Shown in pieces: positions 43,333 through 55,095 of a stretch of DNA of 64,000 nt (position 1 is the first letter of the stretch; each line of letters opens with the position of its first letter). The notes under the pieces were generated by a model. It worked only from the letters and a program-made list of their open reading frames with translations. It did not search any database and was not told the origin of the DNA. Position numbers and translations under genes: made by a program. Where the stretch lies: contig JAIETK010000006.1 of NCBI GenBank assembly GCA_019745325.1, positions 18,989 through 82,988 of the forward strand, in the 5' to 3' direction. Source of the DNA: Nitrosomonas sp. (lineage in GTDB: Bacteria; Pseudomonadota; Gammaproteobacteria; Burkholderiales; Nitrosomonadaceae).

Positions 43333-45375
43333 ATGATTAAATGCAGCATTAAAAAATTTAATCTGCTAATCGTGTTCAGTGCATCGAAATACCGGCTGTT
43401 CAATCATTTTTCTTTTGTAGGAAAATACCTAACTATTTGCCTAGTCGCGTTACAAGCGCCAGCGGTTTCATTCGCAACAAATCTGGAACAAATGAGCTTG
43501 GAACAATTGATGAATGTCAGTATCGTCGGTGCATCAAAATACGAGCAGAAACAACAGCAGGTGGCTGCTGCTGTGAGTGTCATCACCCGCAAGGATATCC
43601 GTACCTACGGCTGGCGCACATTGGGCGAGGCGCTGGCCAGCCTGCCCGGCATTCACACCACGTATGATTATCAGTACGAATACTTAGGCACGCGCGGCTT
43701 AGGCCTGCCAGGCGATTTCAACTCACGCGTTCTGATCACCATCAACGGCAATCGCATCAACGACGCCACTTACGACCAGGGACCGACCGGCCGTGACTTT
43801 CCGCTCGATATCGACTTGATCGAGCGCATCGAATTCATTCCGGGACCCGGTAGCGCGGTTTACGGCCAAAATGCCATGCTCGGCGTGGTCAATATCATTA
43901 CCCGTAAAGGCTCCGATGTAAAAGGCATCGAACTGTCGGCATCGTACCAAACAGCAGAAAGCATGCCGCAAGAACGTGTCACGCTCGGAAAAAAATTCGA
44001 CAACGGTATCGATGCGTTGATCTCATTTTCCGGAGTACAAGCGCGTGGAGCAAACCGCTTCTTTGAATTCGGCGATTCGGGTATTGCCGGTATAGCGCGC
44101 CACATGGATGGAGAAAACGTCAAACAAATGTTCGCTCAAGCGTCGTATGGACCGTTATCGTTCGATTTTGTCTACGGCAACCGGCGCAAGGAAGACCCGA
44201 CCGGTATGTTCTTTTCCGATCCGCTGACAGCCGGTCAATTCCAGCGCGACCGGCGGTTAAATACGCAAATTCAATACAACGATAATTTCGCCAATAACAC
44301 GCTGAATGTTCTGAGCCGGCTGTTCTTAGGCCAATACCGCTACGATAACCCGATGTTTTACAGCAGTGAAAGAACTTTATCGACCGGCCCGAGCGATTGG
44401 CATGGCGCCGAATTGCGGTTCTTATCGACAGCCATTGCAAATCATAAGCTGATGCTCGGCATGGAATACCAAAATAACACCGGCATTAAACAAACTTATC
44501 AAAATTTCGACAACCCGGACGAGAATGTTTTCGTGCGCAGCCCTGTCGTGCGGATGGGGGTTTATATCCAAGATGAATGGCGCATCACCGATACGTTGTC
44601 CGCAACCGCCGGATTGCGCTATGACTACAACAAATGGATCGACAGCCGGTTGAGTCCGCGCGGTGCGTTGATCTGGCAAGCAACACCCAAAACCACATTA
44701 AAAGCGCTGTACGGCCGCGCTTTCCGCTCTCCCAATTCGTATGAACGCGATTATTCCGATGGCGTATCGCAAGTCAGCAATCCGGGATTACACGGAGAAA
44801 TGATCGATTCCGCCGAGGCGGTAGCGGATTATCAGGCACAGCCTTCCATGAATGTGCGCGCCACCTTTTACGCATGGGATATTACCAATTTTATTACTTT
44901 GGGAATCGATCCCGTCAGCGGACTCTCACAATACCAGCAAAGCCCGAAAAAAGTATTGGCCAGAGGCGGTGAGCTGTCGCTCGACAAAACCTGGGATTGG
45001 GGCGGAAGGCTGCGAGCCAGTTACGGTTTGCAAAGCGCCGAACAGCAAGATTCGCACCTGGTTAATTCACCGTATCATTTAGGCAAGATCAATATCTCCC
45101 TGCCGATACCTTTGATTACCGGCTTGCGGGCCGGTTACGAATTGCAATATTACAGCAAGCGCAAAACGCTGGACGGCTCGAGCACCGACAGCTATGTGCT
45201 TTCCAATCTGAATCTGGTCACCGATGTGCCTCAAATAAAAGGATTGGAAGCATCGCTGAGTGTCTATAACTTGTTCAATGAAAACTATTTGCATCCCGCC
45301 GCCGATACCAATTGGCAAAATGCCTTCTGGCAACCGGGACGCACCGTGCGCTTCCGGCTGGATTACCGTTTCTAA
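43333..45375 (+). CDS. TonB-dependent receptor (divergent member)
   Basis: This 680-residue protein has an N-terminal hydrophobic export signal, then MSLEQLMNVSIVGASKYEQKQQQ. The plug domain includes VAAAVSVITRKDIRTYGWRTLGEALASLPG, RVLITINGNRINDATYDQ and IERIEFIPGPGSAVYGQNAMLGVVNIITRKG. A 22-strand barrel follows and ends in Phe (RFRLDYRF). TonB-dependent receptors import siderophores, vitamins or glycans, or act as sensors. Its plug is clearly different from that of the four receptors at 53015-62106. It is followed by a YfiR-like gene, a hybrid kinase and two c-di-GMP enzymes on the same strand. Confidence 0.92.
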   Translation: MIKCSIKKFNLLIVFSASKYRLFNHFSFVGKYLTICLVALQAPAVSFATNLEQMSLEQLMNVSIVGASKYEQKQQQVAAAVSVITRKDIRTYGWRTLGEALASLPGIHTTYDYQYEYLGTRGLGLPGDFNSRVLITINGNRINDATYDQGPTGRDFPLDIDLIERIEFIPGPGSAVYGQNAMLGVVNIITRKGSDVKGIELSASYQTAESMPQERVTLGKKFDNGIDALISFSGVQARGANRFFEFGDSGIAGIARHMDGENVKQMFAQASYGPLSFDFVYGNRRKEDPTGMFFSDPLTAGQFQRDRRLNTQIQYNDNFANNTLNVLSRLFLGQYRYDNPMFYSSERTLSTGPSDWHGAELRFLSTAIANHKLMLGMEYQNNTGIKQTYQNFDNPDENVFVRSPVVRMGVYIQDEWRITDTLSATAGLRYDYNKWIDSRLSPRGALIWQATPKTTLKALYGRAFRSPNSYERDYSDGVSQVSNPGLHGEMIDSAEAVADYQAQPSMNVRATFYAWDITNFITLGIDPVSGLSQYQQSPKKVLARGGELSLDKTWDWGGRLRASYGLQSAEQQDSHLVNSPYHLGKINISLPIPLITGLRAGYELQYYSKRKTLDGSSTDSYVLSNLNLVTDVPQIKGLEASLSVYNLFNENYLHPAADTNWQNAFWQPGRTVRFRLDYRF

Positions 45376-45458
45376 GTTCGTCTGGCATGTGGATGTTCCA
45401 CGACAATTTTTGTGCTACCCGATCATTTATCACCAGATATCCGAGACTTGCTGATTTC

Positions 45459-46043
45459 ATGACCCAAAGACGAAATAGTATCGTTGCTGCCGATCGTCAA
45501 AAATCCAAGAAAGGATTATTGGCCGATTGGCGCAAAGTGATATTCGTTTTGTTTTTGCAACTGGGTATCGCTTCTTCGATTCACGCCGAAGAACAAGCCT
45601 CGGAATACCGTTTGAAAGTAGCTTTTCTCTACAATTTTGCCGCATATACGACGTGGCCGGACCCGCCGGATCGGGATTTAGCACTTTGTATTCATGGCGA
45701 AGATCCGTTTGGCGCAAACTTGCAGCACCTGCAGGGTAAAAAAATCAACGAACATGATATATTGATAAAACACACGAGAAATGTCATGGATCTTCCTGAT
45801 TGCCATATCGTTTTTATCACTCATTCCGCCATAAATGCGGTTGACGGCATCATCAAACATTTAGAAGGAATGCCGATACTAACCATTGCAGACAGCCCTG
45901 GGGTTGCCCGCCAGGGCGTAGTGCTCAATATGGCCATCAAAGAAGGCAAGGTTACCTTTGAAGCCAATATCGCCATGGCAAAAAGAAATGGCCTGAATCT
46001 CAGTTCACAATTACTACGTTTCGCCAGTGAGGTATATCGATAA
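45459..46043 (+). CDS. YfiR/DUF4154-family periplasmic protein
   Basis: This 194-residue protein has an N-terminal signal ([19 protein letters not shown]). The DUF4154 core follows: [91 protein letters not shown]. YfiR of Pseudomonas is a disulfide-containing periplasmic repressor of a membrane diguanylate cyclase. The two cysteines here (LCIHG, PDCHI) match its conserved positions. Its stop overlaps the next ATG by one base (TAATG), so it is coupled to the hybrid kinase. The start at 45459 is the last upstream Met before the signal; an upstream frame to 45312 is less likely. Confidence 0.88.
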   Translation: MTQRRNSIVAADRQKSKKGLLADWRKVIFVLFLQLGIASSIHAEEQASEYRLKVAFLYNFAAYTTWPDPPDRDLALCIHGEDPFGANLQHLQGKKINEHDILIKHTRNVMDLPDCHIVFITHSAINAVDGIIKHLEGMPILTIADSPGVARQGVVLNMAIKEGKVTFEANIAMAKRNGLNLSSQLLRFASEVYR

Positions 46044-48805
46044 TGAAGCATCCAACAATTGCTGCTATGACTTTGCGTGCAAAATTGCAACAGATCAACT
46101 ACGCCACGCAAGGCGCCGCCATGCTGCTGGTAGCAGTCCTGGTTATAGTCAGCAGCTTCTTCATCAGTTATCTGTCGTTATTGGAAACCAGCCGGTCCAC
46201 TGCAAAACTGCTGGCCGAAAATGCGGTTGCAACGTTGATGTTTCAGGATACCAATACCGCCAAAACGTTATTGCATTCGCTCAACAATACCCCCGAAGTT
46301 CAAGCCGCTGCCATTTACAATGCTGAAAAAAAACAATTCGTGCAATATTCGATTGATAACAAGCCGCTTCCGGCAACCTTGACGTCGCTGACCGAAAGCT
46401 TCGCTAGCAGTATCAGTCACTTAACGATTACGCAACCGATCCATTTCAGCGGCCAGTTATTGGGCAGCCTCTATCTGGAAATCGCGTTGTCACCCCTGTA
46501 TTGGCAAATCCTTTGGTATATTGTTATTACCATCACGGCAGCGGTTATGGCGCTTTTCATCGCCAATCTGATGCTCCAGCGGTTGAATCGTTCGGTTCTG
46601 GATCCGCTCAACGAACTCTCCAGCGTGATGGAACATGTCACGACTAAAGCGGATTACACCACACGTTTACAACCCAGTGCCATCGTGGAATTGAACACCT
46701 TATCGAACGGCTTTAACAATATGCTGGAAGTCATTCAGGAACGCGACGCGCAACTTGAGATGCATCTCGATCACCTGGAAGATGAAGTCGCCAAAAGAAC
46801 CGAAGAGCTGTTACTCGCCAAAGAATCGGCAGAAGCCGCGAGTAAAGCGAAAAGCGAGTTTCTGGCAACCATGAGCCACGAAATCCGCACGCCGATGAAC
46901 GGTATTCTGGGAATGACTGAATTGTTACTAGGCACGGCCCTGGACAAGGATCAGCGCCGCTTTGCGGAAACCGTTCAAGGTTCCGGTCAACACTTGTTAA
47001 GCATCATTAACGACATTCTCGATTTTTCCAAGATCGAATCCGATCATATGGAGCTGGAAATCATCGATTTCGATCTGGTCCAAATGATCGAAGATACCCT
47101 CGTGATGTTCGCGCAACCGGCTGATAAAAAGGGATTGGAATTAGCCGCGCAATTCACCCCGCCGAATACCGCTTTCATGGTGCGGGGAGATTCTTTCCGG
47201 TTGCGTCAGGTCATTGCAAATCTGATCAATAACGCTATCAAATTTACTTCCGAAGGAGAAGTAGTCATCCGCACGACACTGACCGGCGAATCCGAATCCC
47301 TGGCCAATGTCAGCATTTGCGTGGAAGACACGGGAATTGGCATTCCTCCCGAATATCACGAAAAGATCTTCCAGCACTTTTCCCAAGCGGACGGCTCCAC
47401 TACCCGCCAATACGGTGGAACCGGACTTGGTTTGACGATCTGCAAACGCTTGCTGGAATTGATGGGAGGAAACATACGGGTCGAGAGCACACCGGGCCGG
47501 GGTTCCAAGTTCTGGATTCACTTGCGGTTGGAAAAATCGAAGCTGGCGCATAGCGCTGCACCGAATATGGCCGATTTTCTCGGCCTCAAGGTGTTGGTAG
47601 TTGATGACAATCAAACAAACCGGGAAATTCTCAAAATTCAGCTGCAAAACTGGCATATCAATACCGCATGCGCCGATGGCGCCGATCAAGCATTGCGATT
47701 GATGACCGGAGCAATGGAAAAAAACGAGCCTTTCCAGTTAGTGATTCTCGACATGCACATGCCGAAAATGGATGGATTGGAGCTGGCGAAAGAAATTCAT
47801 TCGCATCCCGAGCTGCGCCAAACCCGCATGATGATGCTGACTTCCACTCACAGCGACGCGACGCAGCTTGAAAGAGAAAGTATCGGGATACTGCGCTGCG
47901 TCAACAAACCAATCCGTCAGAAAGAGTTATTCGATATTATCCGCGATGTCATGAGCCGCAATCTGGACAACACCACCGGGCAATCCGCTCCGGTACGGAC
48001 GGCTCCGGTTTCTGACACGCCCCGCATCAACGGAACCGCACTGGTCGCGGAAGATAATCCGGTTAACCAGGAGGTTGCCAAAGCGATGTTAGCGAAGCTT
48101 GGCATGACCGCGACCATTGCTAACGACGGCAAAGAAGCTTTTGATCTTGTTGAGAGAAATCAGTACGATATCATTTTCATGGATTGTCAAATGCCGGTCA
48201 TGGACGGTTTGGAAGCCACCTCGATCATTCGCAAGCAATTTGCCAACATTCCCATTATCGCGCTAACCGCCAATGCGACAGAAGATGATCGCATCAGTTG
48301 CTTAAATGCCGGCATGAACGATTTCCTCTCAAAACCTTATTCCATTGAGCAGTTACAACAAAAAATCACTCAATGGTTAACAAAAGATGAAAGTGTCACC
48401 TTTAATGCTGTAAAATCTGAAAATGTTGAAATAGAACAGGAAACTAACGCCATGCCTGCACTCAACCCAACACGCCTTAATCAGATTCGCGAGCTCGATC
48501 CATCGGGCAGCGATAGCTTATTGCATAAAATTCTGCAAGCTTACCTGGAATCGGCGGAAAGTAATGTCCGCCAGCTTGCGCAAGCGATTGCCAACGACGA
48601 TGCGGAAAGCCTGCGGCAGTCCGCGCATGCATTAAAATCCAGCTCGGGCAATGTCGGCGCGGATGATTTATCCGCAATCTTCAAGCAAATGGAAGCGAAT
48701 GCCAAAGCCGGAGAACTCGCTCATGCCAAAGCGCTTCTGCAAAACATGCAGTTGGAATACCAAAGCGTTACTAACGAAATCAAGCTAATACTCAATCAAT
48801 CGTGA
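46043..48805 (+). CDS. Hybrid sensor histidine kinase (HAMP-HisKA-HATPase-REC-REC-HPt)
   Basis: This 920-residue inner-membrane phosphorelay kinase has two transmembrane helices (about 24-46 and 152-176) bounding a periplasmic ~105-residue sensor of the CHASE8 type. A HAMP segment and coiled coil follow, then HisKA with phospho-His279 ([11 protein letters not shown]) and the HATPase blocks [20 protein letters not shown] and GGTGLGL. Next are REC1 (Asp570, [10 protein letters not shown]), REC2 (Asp714, [10 protein letters not shown]) and an HPt domain (His862, [10 protein letters not shown]). The layout is BarA/GacS-like. It overlaps both neighbours, so the YfiR-like protein and the downstream REC-GGDEF-EAL protein are its probable input and output. 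Confidence 0.94.
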   Translation: MKHPTIAAMTLRAKLQQINYATQGAAMLLVAVLVIVSSFFISYLSLLETSRSTAKLLAENAVATLMFQDTNTAKTLLHSLNNTPEVQAAAIYNAEKKQFVQYSIDNKPLPATLTSLTESFASSISHLTITQPIHFSGQLLGSLYLEIALSPLYWQILWYIVITITAAVMALFIANLMLQRLNRSVLDPLNELSSVMEHVTTKADYTTRLQPSAIVELNTLSNGFNNMLEVIQERDAQLEMHLDHLEDEVAKRTEELLLAKESAEAASKAKSEFLATMSHEIRTPMNGILGMTELLLGTALDKDQRRFAETVQGSGQHLLSIINDILDFSKIESDHMELEIIDFDLVQMIEDTLVMFAQPADKKGLELAAQFTPPNTAFMVRGDSFRLRQVIANLINNAIKFTSEGEVVIRTTLTGESESLANVSICVEDTGIGIPPEYHEKIFQHFSQADGSTTRQYGGTGLGLTICKRLLELMGGNIRVESTPGRGSKFWIHLRLEKSKLAHSAAPNMADFLGLKVLVVDDNQTNREILKIQLQNWHINTACADGADQALRLMTGAMEKNEPFQLVILDMHMPKMDGLELAKEIHSHPELRQTRMMMLTSTHSDATQLERESIGILRCVNKPIRQKELFDIIRDVMSRNLDNTTGQSAPVRTAPVSDTPRINGTALVAEDNPVNQEVAKAMLAKLGMTATIANDGKEAFDLVERNQYDIIFMDCQMPVMDGLEATSIIRKQFANIPIIALTANATEDDRISCLNAGMNDFLSKPYSIEQLQQKITQWLTKDESVTFNAVKSENVEIEQETNAMPALNPTRLNQIRELDPSGSDSLLHKILQAYLESAESNVRQLAQAIANDDAESLRQSAHALKSSSGNVGADDLSAIFKQMEANAKAGELAHAKALLQNMQLEYQSVTNEIKLILNQS

Positions 48806-50922
48806 CAATAGAATCTTTTAGAATCTTACTGGCCGATGACGATGCCACGGTCAGATTACTGATGCACGCCGCCTTGTTAAAAGCTGGATTTCAAGTAACA
48901 CTGGCTTGCGATGGCGAGGAAGCGGTACGGCTGTTTGAAGCAGCACCGGCGGACATGGTCATGCTGGATGTCGAAATGCCCGGCATGGATGGTTATCAGG
49001 TCTGCTCGTACTTGCGGACAAAAATCGGCAATGAACTGCCGATCATGATGGTAACGGGCATGGATGATATGCAATCGATCGATCGCGCATTCGAGGCCGG
49101 CGCGACGGATTTCATCGCAAAACCCATCAACTGGAATTTGATCGCTTATCGAATTTTATATTTGCGGCGCGGTTATTTGAACATGCTTGCGCTCAAAGCT
49201 GCAAACGCGCGCAACAAGGCGATTTTTAGCGCAATTCCCGACACCATGTTCATCTTGAACGGGAAAGCTGAAGTAATCGATATTTGCAGCTATTCCGACA
49301 GCACCCCATGGCTAAAGGCAAACGCAGAAAACGCATTAACTCAGTCGTTGCCTGGAGATATCGCGAAACTCTATCTGGAAGCGGCTGACCGGGCGCGCCA
49401 TCAAGGTACTGTCGAGTCTTTCGAATATCCGCTGACGCTGGCCAACAAAAAAACCCGGTATTATGAAAATCGCGTTGCCGTCATCGATGCTCAGGAAACG
49501 CTTTGTCTGGTCCGCGATATTACCGAGCGTAAGGATTCCGAAAGCAAAATTTTTCATCTGGCCTATTTTGACAACCTGACGGGATTGCCCAATCGTCAAT
49601 CCTTTATGGAACGGCTTGAAAGTGAAATCAAACGCGCCAAGTATACCGGCAATAAATTAGCAGTCCTTTTCCTGGATCTGGATGGATTCAAAAGTATCAA
49701 CGACACCATGGGGCATACTACCGGCGATACGGTCCTGCAATCGACGGCTGAACGGCTGCAAAGCAGCACTCGCCCATCCGATTTCGTATCACGAAATAAC
49801 TTGGAACGTTCGGAAGTAAAACTGGCGCGGCTTGGCGGCGATGAGTTTACCGTTGTCATTCCAAACCTTCATCGCGCGGAAGATGCGCTGATACTGGCGC
49901 ATCGAATCCGTGAAGCGATGCGCCGACCCTTTCATCTCGAAAGCCGCGATGTGGTTCTAACTGCAAGTATCGGCATCGCGCTGTTCCCGGATGACGGCGA
50001 CAACGCCGAAACTTTGCTGAAACATGCCGATACCGCGATGTATCATGCCAAAAGCGAAGGCCGCGATAATTGCCAGTTTTACAATATCGCGTTAACGCTG
50101 CAAGCGGAGAAACGCATGCATCTCGAGAACGATCTGCGTGATGCGTTAGAAAAACAAGAATTTTTCCTGGTCTATCAACCGCAGTTCGACATCGCGGCAG
50201 AAAGTTTCCAGTCGGTCGAAGCGCTGATCCGCTGGAACCATCCGAAGCAAGGATCGATTTCGCCGCTGGATTTTATTCCGCTAGCCGAAGAAAACGGCTT
50301 AATCATTCCGATCGGCGAATGGGTGCTGCGTACAGCGTGTCAAGATGCTGCGCGCTGGCATCAACAAGGTCATTGCCTGGAAGTGGCGGTCAATCTGTCG
50401 CCGCTGCAAATCAAGAATCCCGGCTTGGTTCAGTCGGTACTGGATATCCTGGCGGAAACAAACTTCCCGCCGGAAAAATTAGTCCTCGAAATTACCGAGG
50501 GTGCGCTCATGGAACATAATGAAAACACCTTAAGCACCCTGCAAGCATTGCGTAACCACAATATCCAAATTGCGCTGGACGATTTCGGCACGGGATACTC
50601 CTCGATGAATTATTTAAAACGCCTGCCCATCAATAACTTGAAAGTTGATCAAAGCTTTATCCACGGCCTGCTGGACGATGACGACAACCTTGCCATCGTC
50701 CGCGCCATCATTTCATTATCCAAGAATCTTGGCTTTACGGTCACTGCCGAAGGCATTGAAACATTGGAACAGGCGCAAGTCTTGAAGCATTTCGGCTGCG
50801 AGACCCTGCAGGGTTTCTATTTCAGCAAGCCGATCGAAAGAAATGGAATCCTTGCCGCCAGCAACAAACGCTGGTCGATCCAACCGATGAAGCCCAGTGG
50901 AATAACCCATGAAGATCGCTGA
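48802..50922 (+). CDS. Response regulator with PAS-like, GGDEF and EAL domains
   Basis: This 706-residue protein likely takes phosphate from the hybrid kinase. REC is at 1-~125 (Asp56, [11 protein letters not shown]). A PAS-like segment (about 145-255) ends in [23 protein letters not shown] motif residues 345-349 are intact (LGGDEFTVV), so diguanylate cyclase activity is expected. EAL at 473-475 (SVEALIRW) comes with [17 protein letters not shown] and [11 protein letters not shown], so phosphodiesterase activity is also plausible. It begins with GTG at 48802 overlapping the kinase stop, and overlaps the next gene by 14 bases. Confidence 0.94.
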   Translation: MTIESFRILLADDDATVRLLMHAALLKAGFQVTLACDGEEAVRLFEAAPADMVMLDVEMPGMDGYQVCSYLRTKIGNELPIMMVTGMDDMQSIDRAFEAGATDFIAKPINWNLIAYRILYLRRGYLNMLALKAANARNKAIFSAIPDTMFILNGKAEVIDICSYSDSTPWLKANAENALTQSLPGDIAKLYLEAADRARHQGTVESFEYPLTLANKKTRYYENRVAVIDAQETLCLVRDITERKDSESKIFHLAYFDNLTGLPNRQSFMERLESEIKRAKYTGNKLAVLFLDLDGFKSINDTMGHTTGDTVLQSTAERLQSSTRPSDFVSRNNLERSEVKLARLGGDEFTVVIPNLHRAEDALILAHRIREAMRRPFHLESRDVVLTASIGIALFPDDGDNAETLLKHADTAMYHAKSEGRDNCQFYNIALTLQAEKRMHLENDLRDALEKQEFFLVYQPQFDIAAESFQSVEALIRWNHPKQGSISPLDFIPLAEENGLIIPIGEWVLRTACQDAARWHQQGHCLEVAVNLSPLQIKNPGLVQSVLDILAETNFPPEKLVLEITEGALMEHNENTLSTLQALRNHNIQIALDDFGTGYSSMNYLKRLPINNLKVDQSFIHGLLDDDDNLAIVRAIISLSKNLGFTVTAEGIETLEQAQVLKHFGCETLQGFYFSKPIERNGILAASNKRWSIQPMKPSGITHEDR

Positions 50923-52852
50923 CATCAATCAATTAAAAATCAGCAATTTATTGCCAAGCCCCAAAGGAGTGGCGCTGGCGCTGACCGAAGCGTGCCGGCG
51001 GGAAGATGTCGCGATAACCGAAATTGCCAAGCTCATCCAAACCGATCCGGTATTGTCCGGCCGCCTGATCCAAAAAGCGAATGCCACCAACCAGCGCACC
51101 CGCGCCATCTCTTCTGTCGCGGAGGCGGTTCCGCATGTGGGTTTAAATGTAGTCAAACAACTGGCAATGGGATTTTCCCTGATCGATCAATTTCAAGGCG
51201 GCCCCTGCAAAGGTTTCAATTATCAGGAATTCTGGTCGCATTCGCTGTTGATGGCGATCGCCATGCAGGAATTAGGCAAAGTGATCCGCGTTTCCGCGCC
51301 GGATGAATTGTTTGCCTGCGGTCTGATGGCACGCATCGGTTGTCTGGCATTAGCCACGATCTATCCCGAGCAATACACCGAGCTCCTGAAGCAGCAAACG
51401 CCGGAGCTCCCGGTCGTGCAATTGGAACAACAGCAATTGCAAACCGACCACAACCAGGTTACCGCAGCAATGTTGATCAACTTCGGTTTTCCGAAGATTT
51501 TTGTGGAATCCGTCTATTATCATGAGAATCCGGTTGAATCGGAATTTTCCGAAGGCTCACGTCCCTATCAGATTGTGCATTTGCTGAACCTGGCCAAACG
51601 GATTGCCGATTTCGGACTGGTCGAAGAAGCGGAACGCAGCAAACGCATTCCGGAACTCATGCTATTTGGTGGAAAGATCGGTTTGGATACCGAGCCGTTC
51701 GGCACCTTTATCGATCTGATCATGAAAGAATGGCATGCTTGGCGGGTAATCCTGAAGCTGCCCGCGGGAGAATTACCGCCGCCTTTCTGCAAAATGATGA
51801 ACGCCGCGGCACCGCGACCGGAAAATGCCAACAATGCTTCTTCCTTGCGTGTGCTCTTGGTGGAAGACGATCCTTCCAGTCAAATTCTGATCAATGAATT
51901 GCTGACTAACGTACTTGGCCATACGGTATTCACAGCATCTAATGGCCAACAGGCATTATCGTTGTCAATGGAAACCCTGCCGCATATTGTCATCACCGAT
52001 TGGCTCATGCCGGTCATGAATGGCCTTGAATTGACCAAAGCCTTGCGCGCCACCGAATGGGGGCAGAACTTATACATCATCATGCAGACCAGCGTTGAGG
52101 ATGAAGAAGAAGTTATCAAGGCTTTCGATGCCGGTGTCGACGATTACATCACCAAGCCGATCAATATCCGTGCGTTCCGCGCCAGACTGCGGGCAGCCTG
52201 GCACTACCGGCAATTGCAGGAATCCTGGGAACGCGATCGCGAGCAGCTTAAGCGCTTTGCCGCGGAACTGGCAGTGACCAACCGCAAACTGGAACACTAC
52301 GCGTTGACCGACATGCTGACAGAGCTGCCGAACCGCCGCTCCGGCATGGAAACGCTGGCGGAAACCTGGAGCATTGCCAACCGCACCGGACAATTGATGG
52401 CGATCATGCTGATCGATATCGATCATTTTAAAGGCATCAATGACAACTACGGCCACGCCATCGGCGACAAAGTGCTGATCGCCGTATCGGCCATCATCCG
52501 CAAAACCGCCCGTAAAGGCGATACTTTCTGCCGCTTGGGCGGCGAAGAGTTTTTAGTCGTGTGCCAGCCGGGAAATACCGATGCGAAATCCGCCGTTTTA
52601 TTTGCTGAAAGGCTGCGCCAGCATATCCATAGCCAGCAGATCACGGTTGAAAATTTTAATATCCAAATTTCCGTCAGTATCGGCGTTGCTTTAAAAGAGC
52701 CGGGGATGCACAGTGAAGATCACCTGGTCAACGCTGCCGACAAAGCGTTATATGCCGCCAAGAACGCCGGGAGAGACAGAGTCTTCCTGTCGTTGAACAA
52801 CAAGCTCATCGCGGCTCCCGCAGCTCACAACAAACCGCCGGCAACGCCGTGA
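50909..52852 (+). CDS. HDOD-REC-GGDEF signalling protein
   Basis: This 647-residue protein has an N-terminal HDOD domain (~1-260: SNLLPSPKGVALALTEACRR, LIQTDPVLSGRLIQKANATN, GLMARIGCLALATIYPE). A REC domain follows with Asp364 (VITDWLMPVMNG), a coiled linker, then GGDEF with GGEEF at 544-548 (RLGGEEFLVV), an active-type diguanylate cyclase motif. The second c-di-GMP enzyme of the locus, it overlaps the REC-GGDEF-EAL gene by 14 bases. Having REC in both suggests two alternative phosphate acceptors for the upstream HPt. Confidence 0.93.
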   Translation: MKIADINQLKISNLLPSPKGVALALTEACRREDVAITEIAKLIQTDPVLSGRLIQKANATNQRTRAISSVAEAVPHVGLNVVKQLAMGFSLIDQFQGGPCKGFNYQEFWSHSLLMAIAMQELGKVIRVSAPDELFACGLMARIGCLALATIYPEQYTELLKQQTPELPVVQLEQQQLQTDHNQVTAAMLINFGFPKIFVESVYYHENPVESEFSEGSRPYQIVHLLNLAKRIADFGLVEEAERSKRIPELMLFGGKIGLDTEPFGTFIDLIMKEWHAWRVILKLPAGELPPPFCKMMNAAAPRPENANNASSLRVLLVEDDPSSQILINELLTNVLGHTVFTASNGQQALSLSMETLPHIVITDWLMPVMNGLELTKALRATEWGQNLYIIMQTSVEDEEEVIKAFDAGVDDYITKPINIRAFRARLRAAWHYRQLQESWERDREQLKRFAAELAVTNRKLEHYALTDMLTELPNRRSGMETLAETWSIANRTGQLMAIMLIDIDHFKGINDNYGHAIGDKVLIAVSAIIRKTARKGDTFCRLGGEEFLVVCQPGNTDAKSAVLFAERLRQHIHSQQITVENFNIQISVSIGVALKEPGMHSEDHLVNAADKALYAAKNAGRDRVFLSLNNKLIAAPAAHNKPPATP

Positions 52853-53014
52853 CCGCAATCGAATCCGTTGATAAACGCGGCTGAATCCGCTGTTATTGCT
52901 GTTTTCAGGAACTTACTGACACAGTATGATGGCGAGTTCTTACAGCAATCATCATGGGTTTTAAACAGCCGGTTCACCAAAGGTCATACTGAAAAGTCAG
53001 CATCTGTTCTTGCA

Positions 53015-55093
53015 ATGCTCTATTTAATAAAACTTTTTAACAAGAGATTGTTGATAAGCGCGACCTTGGCATGCGCCTTGAACAATTTTGCAGCAGCCGA
53101 AGGATTGGCACTCAGCGGGAAAAAGTCCGCTGATAATCAGTTACTGGATCTCAGCATCGAAGAACTGATGAATATCCAAGTCACTTCCGCTTCGCGCCGG
53201 TCGCAAAAACTTTCGGAAGTTCCTTCCGCCATTTTCGTCATTACCCAGGACGATATCCGCCGCTCCGGCGCAACCAGCATTCCCGAAGCATTGCGCATGG
53301 CGCCCGGTGTCGAAGTGGCGCGCATCGGCACCGATAAATGGGCGATCAGCATCCGCGGTTTCAACGGCCGTTTTGCCGACAAGCTGCAAGTGCTGATGGA
53401 TGGCCGCAGTGTCTACAATCCGCTGTTCGCCGGCGTGCAATGGGAACAGCAAGATACCTTGATGGAGGACATCGAGCGCATCGAAGTGATACGCGGCCCC
53501 AACGCGTCTGTCTGGGGCGCCAACGCTGTCAACGGCGTGATCAATATCATCACCAAGAAAGCCGCCGACACACAGGGCGTTTTGTTTTCTTCGGGTGGCG
53601 GCAGTTTCGAACATGGATTCGCGGGCGCCCGCTACGGCGGAAAAATCAATGACGATACCTACTACCGTTTCTACGCCAAAGGATTTACCCGTGACAATAT
53701 GAAAACCACCACGGGAGAAAGCGCCAACGATCAATGGCATTCCGCGAGAGGCGGATTCCGCATCGATCACTCTCGCGGCATCGATCAATTCACGCTGCAA
53801 GGCGATATTTTTCATAACGCCTTCGGCGACCATTTGAATAAAACGCAATTGATCGCTCCGGTCATTCAAGCGGATTCCGCCAGGGGCCACAACGAAGGCG
53901 GTAATATCCGTTTCCGCTGGGACCGCACCTTATCCGAGCGTTCGTCGATCATGCTGCAAAGCTATTACGATCGCGTCGATTACCGCTTGCTGACCAGCTC
54001 GCTATTCAGAGCGGAAAGCTTCGATATCGATTTCCAGCATCGCTTTCCGCTGTTCGAACGGCACGATCTGACCTGGGGCGCCAATTACCGTCTGTATCAC
54101 AATAAAGTGTTCGATAACGAGTTGATCTCCTTCAGTCCGCGCCAGCAAACCAATCATATGATCAGCACCTTTATCCGCGACGACATCACGCTGATCCCGG
54201 AACATTTGAAGCTGACGCTGGGCTCCCGTTTCGATCACAACGATTTTACTGGCTGGGAAATTCAACCAAATGCGCGCGTGATGTTTACCCCGGATGAGAA
54301 AAATTCATTGTGGCTGGCCGTTTCGCGCGCGGTTCGCATTCCTTCCCGCGCGGAAAACGACATTCACTTCAATGCCAGAACGTTAGGCGCGAGAGATATA
54401 CCCGGCTTATCGGCTTTGCTGCCTTTTCCGGTATTGACCCAGTTAACCGGCGGCGGCAATTTCAACGCTGAAAAATTGCTCGCTTACGAAATCGGCTACC
54501 GGCATCAATTTTCGCCGCATGCATCGATCGATATCGCGGCTTTCTATAACGACTACAGTCAATTGCGCGATCTGTCGCCGAATCTTCAGCAATTATCGTT
54601 TCATTCCAGCTTCCCGCAACATTTGATTTTACCGATCATACTGACCAACAGAGGTTCCGGTCACACGCATGGGGTCGAAGCATCGGCCGATTGGCGGGTT
54701 AATGAGAAATGGCGGCTGCAGGGTAGCTACAGTTTCATTAACATGCATATTCATTCCGATTCCTTGTTGCGGCAATTCGATCCGACCACCGGCAGCGCCG
54801 ATACCGTCAGTCCGCAGCATCAAGTTTCGGCGCGTTCGAACTACGATTTCTCCGACCGGCTGCAATTGAATTTGTGGTTGCGCTACGTCAGCAGCGTCGA
54901 CTTTTATCACCTGCCCGGCTATACCACGATGGATGCAAAAGCGGTGTACCGGCCGAGAAAAAATGTCGAACTCTTCGTGGTTGGTCAAAACCTGTTCAGC
55001 CAGAATCACCGTGAATTCGTTTCCGACTTTATTCCCTCGTTTCCCGCTTATATTCCGCGTGGCGTCTACGCCGGCGTGGAGTGGCGTTTTTGA
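53015..55093 (+). CDS. TonB-dependent receptor, paralog A of a tandem set
   Basis: This 692-residue receptor has an N-terminal signal (LFNKRLLISATLACALNNFAAAEG). A conserved lead-in LDLSIEELMNIQVTSASRRS is followed by the plug (VPSAIFVITQDDIRRSGATS, WAISIRGFNG, LQVLMDGRSVYNPLF, IEVIRGPNASVWGANAVNG). A barrel ends in GVYAGVEWRF. The substrate is unknown. Start uncertain: 53015 gives a normal signal peptide but lacks a good ribosome-binding site; a TTG at 52868 is the alternative. It is the first of four highly similar receptors. Confidence 0.9.
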   Translation: MLYLIKLFNKRLLISATLACALNNFAAAEGLALSGKKSADNQLLDLSIEELMNIQVTSASRRSQKLSEVPSAIFVITQDDIRRSGATSIPEALRMAPGVEVARIGTDKWAISIRGFNGRFADKLQVLMDGRSVYNPLFAGVQWEQQDTLMEDIERIEVIRGPNASVWGANAVNGVINIITKKAADTQGVLFSSGGGSFEHGFAGARYGGKINDDTYYRFYAKGFTRDNMKTTTGESANDQWHSARGGFRIDHSRGIDQFTLQGDIFHNAFGDHLNKTQLIAPVIQADSARGHNEGGNIRFRWDRTLSERSSIMLQSYYDRVDYRLLTSSLFRAESFDIDFQHRFPLFERHDLTWGANYRLYHNKVFDNELISFSPRQQTNHMISTFIRDDITLIPEHLKLTLGSRFDHNDFTGWEIQPNARVMFTPDEKNSLWLAVSRAVRIPSRAENDIHFNARTLGARDIPGLSALLPFPVLTQLTGGGNFNAEKLLAYEIGYRHQFSPHASIDIAAFYNDYSQLRDLSPNLQQLSFHSSFPQHLILPIILTNRGSGHTHGVEASADWRVNEKWRLQGSYSFINMHIHSDSLLRQFDPTTGSADTVSPQHQVSARSNYDFSDRLQLNLWLRYVSSVDFYHLPGYTTMDAKAVYRPRKNVELFVVGQNLFSQNHREFVSDFIPSFPAYIPRGVYAGVEWRF

Positions 55094-55095
55094 CG

